From: an uncultured Eubacteriales bacterium
GTDB taxonomy: Bacteria; Bacillota; Clostridia; Oscillospirales; Acutalibacteraceae
Assembly (NCBI GenBank): GCA_934466515.1
Contig: CAKSLH010000012.1
Coordinates: 1 to 22,759, forward strand
Direction: 5' to 3'
Length of the DNA stretch: 22,759 nucleotides
Below the pieces are notes generated by a model. The model searched no databases. It was given only the letters and a program-made list of their open reading frames with translations, and had not been told where the DNA came from. Position numbers and translations under genes: made by a program. Below, one piece after another: positions 13,166-18,956 of this stretch; position 1 is the stretch's first letter; the number at the start of each line of letters is the position of its first letter.

Positions 13166-13878
13166 TAAAAAAATCCTTCCGTATCGTTATTGAAAATCTT
13201 ATCATAAGCCGGTTTTGCGGACTCGTCGGATATATCGCAAAAAATATTGTAAAACTTTGTTTTGCTTATAAATTTATCGAGCAAGGAAAGCGTTTTTAAG
13301 AGGCATTCTTCGTTTTCAGGCAGATAAACGCTTTTTATAAGCGTGTGAAAAGCCTGCTTTTTAGAAATTTCCTCAGCACTGTTTTCTTTCGAGCGGTTTA
13401 TAAAGCAGACGGCTTTAACGGGGGATTTTTTATCGCCCCTTATTCTTTCTTTTCCGCACCAAGGTGTCGGGTAAGCAAAAAATTTACCGTTTTCAAGCCT
13501 GATTAAAGGCTTGTCGCCGTTTACGGGTTCCGCGCGGTCCTTTAAAAGCCTGAACCAATTTCGCATGTGGGTGGTTTTTCCCGTTCCGCTGGGCGCGGTG
13601 AATATAACGCACTCTCCGTCAACCGAAAATGCCGCGCCGTGCATTAAAAAGGTGTTAAATTTCGGCACAATCTCCGCTATTTTCCTGTAAAGCGCAGAAA
13701 CGGCGAGCAGATATTCATTATCCGATTCCGAATATTTCTTTTCTGCCTCGATATCCTTTTTTGTCAGGTCAATTTCTAAATCGGTGTTATTTTCGGTTTC
13801 AAAGCCCGAAAGAAAGGAAGAAAGTCCGAAGCGGTCGTTTAAGAGATTTACCCTTATTCCCGCGAACTCATAGACCAC
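13165..13878 (-). CDS. HprK/PEPCK-superfamily P-loop kinase-like protein
   Basis: This 237-aa protein has the core of the HPr-kinase-like P-loop fold: LMHGAAFSVDGECVIFTAPS, Walker A APSGTGKTT (95-103), and a later NGDKPLIR in place of the usual DD/DE strand. It continues with YPTPWCGKE, the substrate-loop type motif of HprK-related proteins, then AVCFINRS. True HprK has GxSGxGKSE and a second signature loop, so this is a relative rather than canonical HprK; such relatives occur near PqqD-like or cassette genes, but none is here. The GTG start at 13878 has AAGGTGGG upstream. It is co-transcribed with prfC. Its substrate is unknown; HPr, encoded 2.2 kb away, is a candidate only by proximity. 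Confidence 0.72.
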   Translation of the reverse strand: MVYEFAGIRVNLLNDRFGLSSFLSGFETENNTDLEIDLTKKDIEAEKKYSESDNEYLLAVSALYRKIAEIVPKFNTFLMHGAAFSVDGECVIFTAPSGTGKTTHMRNWFRLLKDRAEPVNGDKPLIRLENGKFFAYPTPWCGKERIRGDKKSPVKAVCFINRSKENSAEEISKKQAFHTLIKSVYLPENEECLLKTLSLLDKFISKTKFYNIFCDISDESAKPAYDKIFNNDTEGFF

Positions 13879-13898
13879 TTTAAACCCACCTTAGAACA

Positions 13899-13939
13899 AT
13901 ATACTCAATTAGTATATCATAGAAAAAGGGTAAAATCAA
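13899..13939 (-). promoter_or_regulatory. Promoter of the HprK-like/prfC operon with overlapping palindrome
   Basis: On the minus strand TTGATT (13934-13939), 17 bp, and TATACT (13911-13916) with extended TG. ATATACT/AGTATAT (13899-13905 and 13911-13917, 5-bp spacer) is a perfect 7-bp inverted repeat covering the -10 element and is a candidate operator. Confidence 0.7.
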
Positions 13940-13940
13940 T

Positions 13941-15089
13941 CTATTCTGATAAGACGGCGGTTATTTTTTCCAGAGTTTTATAGTTTTTGAAATTTTTTAT
14001 TATATCGTCTGTTTTAATGCTTAAAAGTCCGTCGGTTTTCATTTCTTCGATACTGTTTTCGGCGGCCTTTAAGGCGTTTACAGTATCGGCAAGCTTTGAA
14101 TTTAAGGAGACTGCCGCAGTTTTGAATTCCTGCGCCGCAGAAAGGTTATCCTTTGCCGATTTTAAAATGCTTTCGGATAATTTTTTATTCTCTTCGCTTA
14201 AATTCGAGGATTTCAGCATTTCATAGGAAGAATTAAGCAGGGTATACTGCTTTTTTGCCGCGCTTTCAAGGTTATCCGCTTTTGAAACGGCTTCGTTTGA
14301 AGTCTTTAAAAGGTCGGAGAATGAATTTTTAAGCTCGCCTAAGGTATTAAGCGCGCTGACCTTAAAATCCGAAAGGGTTTTATTCAGCGCCTGATTTGCC
14401 TTTGTAATCCCCGAGTCAATCTGATCCGAAAAAGAAAGGTCGATATTTGTTCCGTCAAGAATATCTGACATGCTAAGTGCCGTTAAAGAAATCGAAGAAA
14501 GGTCGTCGGTCTTTATCTTCACGGCAAAATTTTCTCCCGTTCCGATTTTTATTCCCGTGTCCTGATAAAAGCTCGGAATAAAAAAGCTTACGGCAAGGCA
14601 GGAGTTCCCTATATTTATTTTCTTGCCGTCGGTAACCGTCAGCTCCTGAGTATCCGAACAGGTCGCTATAAGCGCGAAAGCCGCAGGCTTATGAACGGTA
14701 TATTTTGTTTTATTTACCGTTTTTTCAAAAGGCGCGTTATTTTGAGCCTTTAGCTTTAAAACGGAATATTCTCCGTCGCCTTTAAGGTCTATATTAAAAT
14801 TAACCGGAAAGTCCTTATCATCGCAGATATATGAATATGAATTATTATCTGCCTTTTGAGGTGTTATTTCCTTTTGCTTTATATCGCTTCCTTTTTTATC
14901 CGAAGCAAAATAAAGCATGGATTTCGGTTCCGCGGTCTTTTTTTCTTTAACCTCGGCTTTAATCTGCTTAACCTCGGGTTTTATAATGCTCTCTTTTTTT
15001 GCTCCGTTCGCAATATTAAAAATAAGCCCCGCAATCGCCGTGACACTTAAAATTCCAAATATAATTTTTTTCGTTTTCAGTTTTGCCAT
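13941..15089 (-). CDS. Unknown membrane-anchored protein with long coiled coil
   Basis: I do not recognise a family for this 382-aa protein. A basic start and one hydrophobic segment (IIFGILSVTAIAGLIFNIA, about 9-27) indicate a signal anchor. A Lys/Glu-rich linker follows (about 30-75), then a beta-rich globular part (about 85-210). The C-terminal half (about 225-375) is a helical coiled coil rich in Ser, Lys, Asn and Leu. It is probably displayed outside the membrane. The ribosome site is odd: AGGGG abuts the ATG directly, which would suit a CTG codon nine bases on; GGAAAG further upstream is the alternative for the ATG. CTTTCCG/CGGAAAG (15102-15108, 15121-15127) flank a possible -10 (AGTATA, 15113-15118). 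It is transcribed alone or with prfC. Confidence 0.75.
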   Translation of the reverse strand: MAKLKTKKIIFGILSVTAIAGLIFNIANGAKKESIIKPEVKQIKAEVKEKKTAEPKSMLYFASDKKGSDIKQKEITPQKADNNSYSYICDDKDFPVNFNIDLKGDGEYSVLKLKAQNNAPFEKTVNKTKYTVHKPAAFALIATCSDTQELTVTDGKKINIGNSCLAVSFFIPSFYQDTGIKIGTGENFAVKIKTDDLSSISLTALSMSDILDGTNIDLSFSDQIDSGITKANQALNKTLSDFKVSALNTLGELKNSFSDLLKTSNEAVSKADNLESAAKKQYTLLNSSYEMLKSSNLSEENKKLSESILKSAKDNLSAAQEFKTAAVSLNSKLADTVNALKAAENSIEEMKTDGLLSIKTDDIIKNFKNYKTLEKITAVLSE

Positions 15090-15177
15090 CCCCTGTTTTT
15101 TCTTTCCGTTTTAGTATAACCGGAAAGGAAAATAAACAAGGGATAAATTTAAAAAAGAGAAACGAAAAATAAAAAAA

Positions 15178-15236
15178 GCAAGGCTTATGCCTTGCGAAAC
15201 AACTTTTTCACTGTTCACTATTACATATTACCTTCC
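15178..15236 (-). repeat. R2 repeat, copy 2, ending in a terminator hairpin
   Basis: On the minus strand this runs GGAAGGTAATATGTAATAGT, GAACAGTGAAAAAG and the hairpin GCAAGGCATAAGCCTTGC, matching copy 1 at 11144-11199. The TTCACT-type left arm lies just upstream on the minus strand (15252-15288). Here the hairpin is followed by seven T residues (15171-15177 on plus), so it can also serve as a terminator for minus-strand transcripts. Confidence 0.7.
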
Positions 15237-15288
15237 AAAAATCGGTTATAAATTGAAGTGAAGAGTGAAAAGTTAAAAGTGAAGAAGT

Positions 15289-15326
15289 AAAAATCGGCAA
15301 ACCTCCAGCGAGATTTGCCGATTTTT
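15289..15326 (-). terminator. Terminator after the partial tRNA-Glu copy
   Basis: AAAAATCGGCAAA and TTTGCCGATTTTT form a perfect 13-bp stem with a 12-base loop. It begins exactly at the CCA of the partial tRNA-Glu 3' end, reproducing the tRNA-then-terminator layout of the intact tRNA loci. Confidence 0.85.
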
Positions 15327-15350
15327 GGTGACCCGGACGAGATTCGCTCG
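15322..15350 (-). pseudogene. Partial copy of the tRNA-Glu 3' end
   Basis: 25 bases (15322-15346) are identical to the 3' end of the intact tRNA-Glu gene (15517-15541), including CCA, discriminator, acceptor strand and half of the T arm. The match resumes with CTCG after loss of two T-loop bases. The rest of the tRNA is missing; a GC-rich sequence takes its place. It may be a recombination or integration footprint, or the relic of a duplicated tRNA gene. Confidence 0.8.
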
Positions 15351-15411
15351 GCGCACTGCCGTGCCCCGACACGCACGCGGACTCTCGGACCGTCCGCAGG
15401 AAGCTCCGAGC
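15346..15411 (-). other. GC-rich foldable island, possible structured RNA
   Basis: This stretch is much richer in G+C than its surroundings and can form a three-way junction. The closing stem is CCGAGC/GCTCGG (15406-15411 with 15346-15351). Two arms follow: GCGGAC/GTCCGC (15377-15382, 15392-15397) and GTGC/GCAC (15361-15364, 15373-15376). It lies between tRNA-Glu and a terminator on the minus strand. No known RNA family is recognised; folding is by eye only. Confidence 0.4.
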
Positions 15412-15454
15412 TTTGCCTAGTGTGACAGGACTCAAACCTGTCACACTAGGCAAA
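15412..15454. repeat. 18-bp perfect inverted repeat with tRNA-like T loop
   Basis: Arms TTTGCCTAGTGTGACAGG and its exact complement (15437-15454) enclose a 7-base loop. On the minus strand the loop is TTTGAGT and the adjoining stem ACAGG/CCTGT resembles a tRNA T arm, so the hairpin looks like an acceptor/T-arm minihelix. Confidence 0.75.
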
Positions 15455-15480
15455 ACCGTCCTGTTCGAATCTCTGAATAA

Positions 15481-15516
15481 TAAAAAAGGAAGTTCACACA
15501 TAAAGTGCAAACTTCT
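15481..15516 (-). terminator. Terminator of the tRNA-Met/tRNA-Glu transcript
   Basis: On the minus strand, directly after the tRNA-Glu CCA, GAAGTT pairs with AACTTC, with an inner CAC/GTG, followed by TTTTTTATT. The interior is imperfect. Confidence 0.7.
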
Positions 15517-15520
15517 TTTT

Positions 15521-15596
15521 TGGTGACCCGGACGAGATTCGAACTCGTGTTACCGCCGTGAAAGGGCGGTGTCTTAGGCCTCTTGACCACCGGGCC
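15521..15596 (-). tRNA. tRNA-Glu (anticodon TTC)
   Basis: A 76-base cloverleaf with acceptor GGCCCGG/CCGGGTC (one G-T pair), anticodon stem CCGCC/GGCGG, loop CTTTCAC with TTC at 34-36, T arm ACGAG-TTCGAAT-CTCGT and an encoded CCA. It lies 3 bases downstream of tRNA-Met. Confidence 0.96.
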
Positions 15597-15599
15597 GAA

Positions 15600-15676
15600 T
15601 GGTGGCTGTAATTGGATTTGAACCAATGACACTGCGGGTATGAACCGCATGCTCTAGCCAACTGAGCTATACAGCC
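15600..15676 (-). tRNA. tRNA-Met, elongator (anticodon CAT)
   Basis: A 77-base cloverleaf with acceptor GGCTGTA/TACAGCC, D arm GCTC/GAGC, anticodon arm TGCGG-TTCATAC-CCGCA, T arm ATTGG-TTCAAAT-CCAAT and an encoded CCA. The paired G1-C72 and the absence of the GGG/CCC anticodon stem exclude the initiator. The loop resembles elongator Met more than the lysidine-modified tRNA-Ile2, which shares the CAT anticodon. Confidence 0.92.
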
Positions 15677-15694
15677 GTATATCGCGACTAAATT

Positions 15695-15723
15695 ATTATA
15701 CGAATTTTAGCGGTGTTTGTCAA
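15695..15723 (-). promoter_or_regulatory. Consensus promoter of the tRNA-Met/Glu operon
   Basis: On the minus strand both boxes are perfect: TTGACA (15718-15723), 17 bp, TATAAT (15695-15700). It is the strongest promoter in the window and lies about 20 bp before the tRNA. Confidence 0.9.
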
Positions 15724-15734
15724 GTGTTATTTGA

Positions 15735-15771
15735 AAAAAAATAAAAAAAGTGCGGAAAATAAATTCCGCAC
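15735..15771 (-). terminator. Terminator of the 197-aa exported protein gene
   Basis: GTGCGGAA/TTCCGCAC is an 8-bp perfect stem with a 6-base loop, followed on the minus strand by a long T tract. Confidence 0.88.
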
Positions 15772-15787
15772 CCTTTAAATCGTCTTT

Positions 15788-16381
15788 TTACATTACTTCT
15801 TCCGAGAAGAAAATCTCGCTCGATACTATATTATATCCGAATTCCGAATTTGCATTTTTAACAAAAATCGTTGAAGCGGTGAGCGTTTCATCCTCGCTGT
15901 CATGGCTTAAAACCTTAACGGAGGTTTTAACGGTAAATGTTCCGTCCTCATTTTCGGTTACATTTAAAATCTTATGCTCATATTTCGAATAACCGCGGCC
16001 TATGATGTAAACAAATCCGTCTTTTTTAGGGCAGTCCTCATTTATTTGAGAAATATCGGCTATCTCTACGCCGTACATCGACCTGACAAAGCTCTTTACA
16101 AGCTCGGCAGAGATATAATCCTCGTCTGCCTTGTCGCGGTTATCAAGAATTGCTATAACCGAATTGTTGACTATGGAATTTATATCGTCAAAATCCTCGT
16201 TATAAACAAAATTATGATTGAGCATATTAAGAAAACGCGCGTTTCTCGCCTCTGTCTGCGGATTTGCTCCGTTTCCCGCGGCCTTTACAGAGCCTGCCTT
16301 TGAATAGGAAATACCGAAAGCGAAAATTCCGACGGCGATAACAAGAGCTGCCGAAAGAAAAGCAAACAGTTTCTTTTTCAT
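15788..16381 (-). CDS. Exported protein of unknown function
   Basis: This 197-aa protein begins with a clear signal peptide or anchor: KKK, a hydrophobic core LFAFLSAALVIAVGIFAFGI, then a polar SYSKAGSVKAAGNG. The mature part is acidic. A helical start (EARNARFLNMLNHNFVYNED) leads to a predicted alpha+beta region with VYIIGRGYSKYEHKILNVTE and DGTFTVKTSVKVL, which suggests a small beta-sheet domain of the NTF2-like or repeat type; this is weak. No cysteine follows the signal, so it is not a lipoprotein. The ATG at 16381 follows GAAAGGACGG. It is divergent from the EF-G paralogue and has its own terminator, so it is monocistronic. Function unknown. Confidence 0.82.
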   Translation of the reverse strand: MKKKLFAFLSAALVIAVGIFAFGISYSKAGSVKAAGNGANPQTEARNARFLNMLNHNFVYNEDFDDINSIVNNSVIAILDNRDKADEDYISAELVKSFVRSMYGVEIADISQINEDCPKKDGFVYIIGRGYSKYEHKILNVTENEDGTFTVKTSVKVLSHDSEDETLTASTIFVKNANSEFGYNIVSSEIFFSEEVM

Positions 16382-16416
16382 ATATAACGCCGTCCTTTCA
16401 AATTTTCTATATATAC

Positions 16417-16422
16417 ATTATA
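16417..16422 (-). promoter_or_regulatory. Probable -10 element of the exported protein gene
   Basis: TATAAT on the minus strand lies 36 bases before the ATG. No good -35 at normal spacing was found, so the promoter may need an activator. The rest of 16382-16652 holds GTAACA/TGTTAC-like words (for example 16516-16531) but no gene. Confidence 0.45.
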
Positions 16423-16581
16423 CTTGAAATTTTTCAAAATTGCAGGAACAATCGTGTTACAGAAGTTTTCAATTATGTAACAGTTTACAGCCGTTTTTCG
16501 GCATAATGCCTTAATTTGTAACAAATTTGTAGTGTTTATGACATTTCCCTAAAAGTTTTTTTAGGTTTATAAAATAATTAG

Positions 16582-16610
16582 TTGTAATCTACAATGCGTT
16601 ATGTTATAAT
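16582..16610 (+). promoter_or_regulatory. Promoter of the EF-G paralogue
   Basis: TTGTAA (16582-16587), 17 bp, and consensus TATAAT (16605-16610). Confidence 0.75.
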
Positions 16611-16652
16611 AATTTTACATAAATTTGCTATCCACAAAGGAGTTGTACGAAA

Positions 16653-18659
16653 TTGAAAAACTATTCGGAAAACGCAGTAAAAAACATTGCTTTTTTAGGC
16701 CACGGCGGCTCAGGCAAGACCACTCTTGCCGACGCAGTGCTTTATTATACAAAGGCAACCGACAGAATAGGCAAAACACCCGAGGGAACCGCGGCTATGG
16801 ACTTTGACCCCGAGGAGAAAAAGCGCGGAGTATCTGTCAGTACATCGGTTTTTGCGCTTGAACATAACGGACTTAAAATTAACCTTATCGACGCCCCCGG
16901 ACAGTTTGATTTTGCCGCAGGCGTAAGCGAGGCGCTTGCCGCGGCTGACAGTGCCGTTATAACGGTTTCGGGAAAATCGGGACTTACCGTAGGCGCAAAG
17001 CAGTGCTTTAAAAAGGCGAGAGCACAGAATAAAAGCGTCGCTTTCTTTATAGGAAAGCTTGATTCCGCGCATGCGCATTATTATAGGGTAATTTCCTCGC
17101 TTGTTGCTAATTACGGCGCCGCTGTATGCCCGATAATTGTTCCTTTCGTTGAGGACGAAACGGTTAAATGCTTTGTCGATTTTATAAATAACGAGGCATA
17201 TTCCTATAACGGCTTTGAAAAGACCGTTTTAAGACTTCCCGAGTCAAATGAGATCACTCAGATGAGAGATATGATGCTCGAAGCGGTTGCAAGCGTCGAT
17301 GAGGAGCTGCTCGAAAAATATTTAAACGGCGAGCAGTTTACAAGAGAAGAAATCATAAACGGACTTAAAAAAGGAATTAAATCGGGCGATATCTGCCCCG
17401 TATTTTCGGGAGTTCAGCAAAGGGGAGACGCAATCTCCGATTTCGCCGAGGAGCTTTTTGAGCTTATGCCGTCAGCTGAGGAAGAAGGCTTTTCCTCCGA
17501 AAGTTCCGATACAGCCGTACTTATTTTTAAAACGATTGCCGACCCGTTTGTAGGAAAGCTTTCATATTTCAAGGTACTAACGGGTGTTTTAAAACCGGAT
17601 ATGAAGCTTAAGTCCACAAGGACGGGAGACGAAGAAAAGCTTTCTAAAATTATGTGGCTTAAGGGTGCTAAGCAGGAGGATGCGCAGGAAATCCATGCCG
17701 GAGATATCGGCTGCGCCGCAAAGCTTTCCTATGCGCTTACAGGCGATGTTCTTTCTGTTTCGGGCAAGGCAGAGGCTTACGAAATCGCTTTTCCGATGCC
17801 CTCGCTTTCCGTTGCGGTATATCCTAAGACCAAGGGCGAAGAGGAAAAGGCGGCTTCAGGTCTTGCAAGGCTTGCCGAGGAGGATCCCACCATACTTATT
17901 AAGACCGACAGCGAAACCCATGAGCAGATTTTATCGGGTCTCGGCGAACAGCATATTGATGTTATTGTTTCAAGACTTAAATCGAAATTCGGCGTAGAGG
18001 TTGAGCTTAAAAAGCCGAAAATTGCCTACAGGGAAACAATAAGAAAGAGCGTTAAAGCGCAGGGCAGACATAAAAAGCAGTCGGGCGGCCATGGTCAGTT
18101 CGGCGATGTCTGGATTGAATTTGAGCCGTGCGACAGCCATGAGCTTGTGTTTGAAGAAAAGGTGTTCGGCGGTTCCGTTCCGAAAAACTTCTTCCCTGCG
18201 GTAGAAAAGGGACTCAGAGACTGCATGTCCTCGGGCGTTCTTGCAGGATATCCTATGGTCGGAATAAAGGCCACTCTTTATGACGGTTCATATCACCCTG
18301 TAGACTCTTCCGAAATGGCATTTAAAACCGCTGCGTCGCTTGCGTTCAAAGAGGGCGTTTCAAAGGCGAGCCCCGTTTTAATGGAGCCTATCGGCACTCT
18401 TACGGTCACCGTCCCCGATGAAATGCTCGGCGATGTTATAAGCGATATAAATAAGCGCCGAGGAAGAATAATCGGAATGAATCCCGCTCCCGATAAAATG
18501 CAGGAGGTAATAGGCGAGGTTCCGATGTCCGAAATGCAGGATTTTTCCACTGCAATGCGCTCGATAACTCAGGGTACTGCAACATTCACCCTTGAATTTA
18601 CAAGGTACGAGGATGTCCCTGCAAATATTGCGGAAAAAATCATAGCTGAAAATAAATAA
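16653..18659 (+). CDS. EF-G paralogue (EF-G-like translational GTPase)
   Basis: This 668-aa protein has the full five-domain EF-G layout. G1 is GHGGSGKTTL (16-25), switch I RGVSVSTSV (58-66) and G3 DAPGQFDF (80-87). Domain II (PFVGKLSYFKVLTGVLKPDM) and domain III (EEDPTILIKTDSETHEQILS, LGEQHIDVI) follow. Domain IV has GHGQFGDVWIEFEP, GGSVPKNFFPAVEKG and the tip motif HPVDSSEMAFK, and domain V follows. It belongs to the EF-G-like class found beside canonical fusA in Clostridia, whose role is poorly defined. Key differences are Gln84 where EF-G has the catalytic His, and GKLD (134-137) instead of NKxD. The start is TTG at 16653 with AAAGGAG ten bases upstream. Monocistronic. Confidence 0.9.
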   Translation: MKNYSENAVKNIAFLGHGGSGKTTLADAVLYYTKATDRIGKTPEGTAAMDFDPEEKKRGVSVSTSVFALEHNGLKINLIDAPGQFDFAAGVSEALAAADSAVITVSGKSGLTVGAKQCFKKARAQNKSVAFFIGKLDSAHAHYYRVISSLVANYGAAVCPIIVPFVEDETVKCFVDFINNEAYSYNGFEKTVLRLPESNEITQMRDMMLEAVASVDEELLEKYLNGEQFTREEIINGLKKGIKSGDICPVFSGVQQRGDAISDFAEELFELMPSAEEEGFSSESSDTAVLIFKTIADPFVGKLSYFKVLTGVLKPDMKLKSTRTGDEEKLSKIMWLKGAKQEDAQEIHAGDIGCAAKLSYALTGDVLSVSGKAEAYEIAFPMPSLSVAVYPKTKGEEEKAASGLARLAEEDPTILIKTDSETHEQILSGLGEQHIDVIVSRLKSKFGVEVELKKPKIAYRETIRKSVKAQGRHKKQSGGHGQFGDVWIEFEPCDSHELVFEEKVFGGSVPKNFFPAVEKGLRDCMSSGVLAGYPMVGIKATLYDGSYHPVDSSEMAFKTAASLAFKEGVSKASPVLMEPIGTLTVTVPDEMLGDVISDINKRRGRIIGMNPAPDKMQEVIGEVPMSEMQDFSTAMRSITQGTATFTLEFTRYEDVPANIAEKIIAENK

Positions 18660-18689
18660 TATTTATCATTTGATACTGATATAAAAATG

Positions 18690-18724
18690 GGCTCCCTTCT
18701 TATGCGTAAGCATACAGAGGGGAG
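18690..18724 (+). repeat. 35-bp perfect direct repeat, first copy
   Basis: This is identical to 18880-18914 over 35 bases (GGCTCCCTTCTTATGCGTAA onward) and contains the TATGCGTAAGCATA hairpin. The copies are 190 bp apart and show that copy D carries parts of two R1 units in the same orientation. Confidence 0.9.
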
Positions 18725-18879
18725 TTGTCGTTCCAGATGTTAGATATTAGATTCTAGACATTAGACTGTTGTGTGCCTTACGGCACGGATATAACCAAAC
18801 CCTTCCGTCAAAGCTTCGCTTTGCCACCTCCCCTAACGACTTTAGTGGAGGCTTGGGTTTATGCTGAAACTAAAGAAAA

Positions 18880-18914
18880 GGCTCCCTTCTTATGCGTAAG
18901 CATACAGAGGGGAG
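18880..18914 (+). repeat. 35-bp perfect direct repeat, second copy
   Basis: Second copy of the sequence at 18690-18724, inside the main R1 unit of copy D. Confidence 0.9.
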
Positions 18915-18956
18915 CTGGCGCGCTTTATGCGCGGTGGAGGGATTTTTCTTTTGCTG

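Larger units (their letters stand above)
18690..18955 (-). repeat. R1 modular palindromic repeat, copy D (one and a partial unit)
   Basis: A nearly full R1 unit occupies about 18773-18955. On the minus strand it holds ATCCCTCCACCGCGC with a GCGC hairpin, CCCCTCTGTATGC, GAAGGGAGCC, TTTAGTTTCAGCAT, CCTCCACTAAAG, GGTGGCAAAGCGAAGC, GACGGAAGGGTTTGG and GTGCCGTAAGGCAC. An AT-rich TAGATATTAGATTCTAGAC segment (18737-18770) and a fragment of a second unit (18690-18732) follow. The 18660-18956 gap between convergent genes holds nothing else. Confidence 0.8.

Noticed and set aside
15208..15510. A 100-aa minus-strand reading frame across the tRNA spacer, with an overlapping one at 15441-15650
   Set aside because: They run through the tRNA-Glu 3' copy, two terminators, the R2 repeat and part of the real tRNA gene; there is no ribosome site and the composition is not protein-like.
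15600..15676. Initiator tRNA-fMet or lysidine tRNA-Ile2
   Set aside because: Paired G1-C72 and no GGG/CCC anticodon stem exclude the initiator; the TTCATAC loop fits elongator Met better than Ile2, though the latter is not fully excluded.
16653..18659. Tetracycline-resistance ribosomal protection protein (TetM type)
   Set aside because: The domain IV tip keeps the EF-G motif HPVDSSEMAFK and the altered G motifs do not match TetM/TetO; it reads as an EF-G-like housekeeping paralogue.
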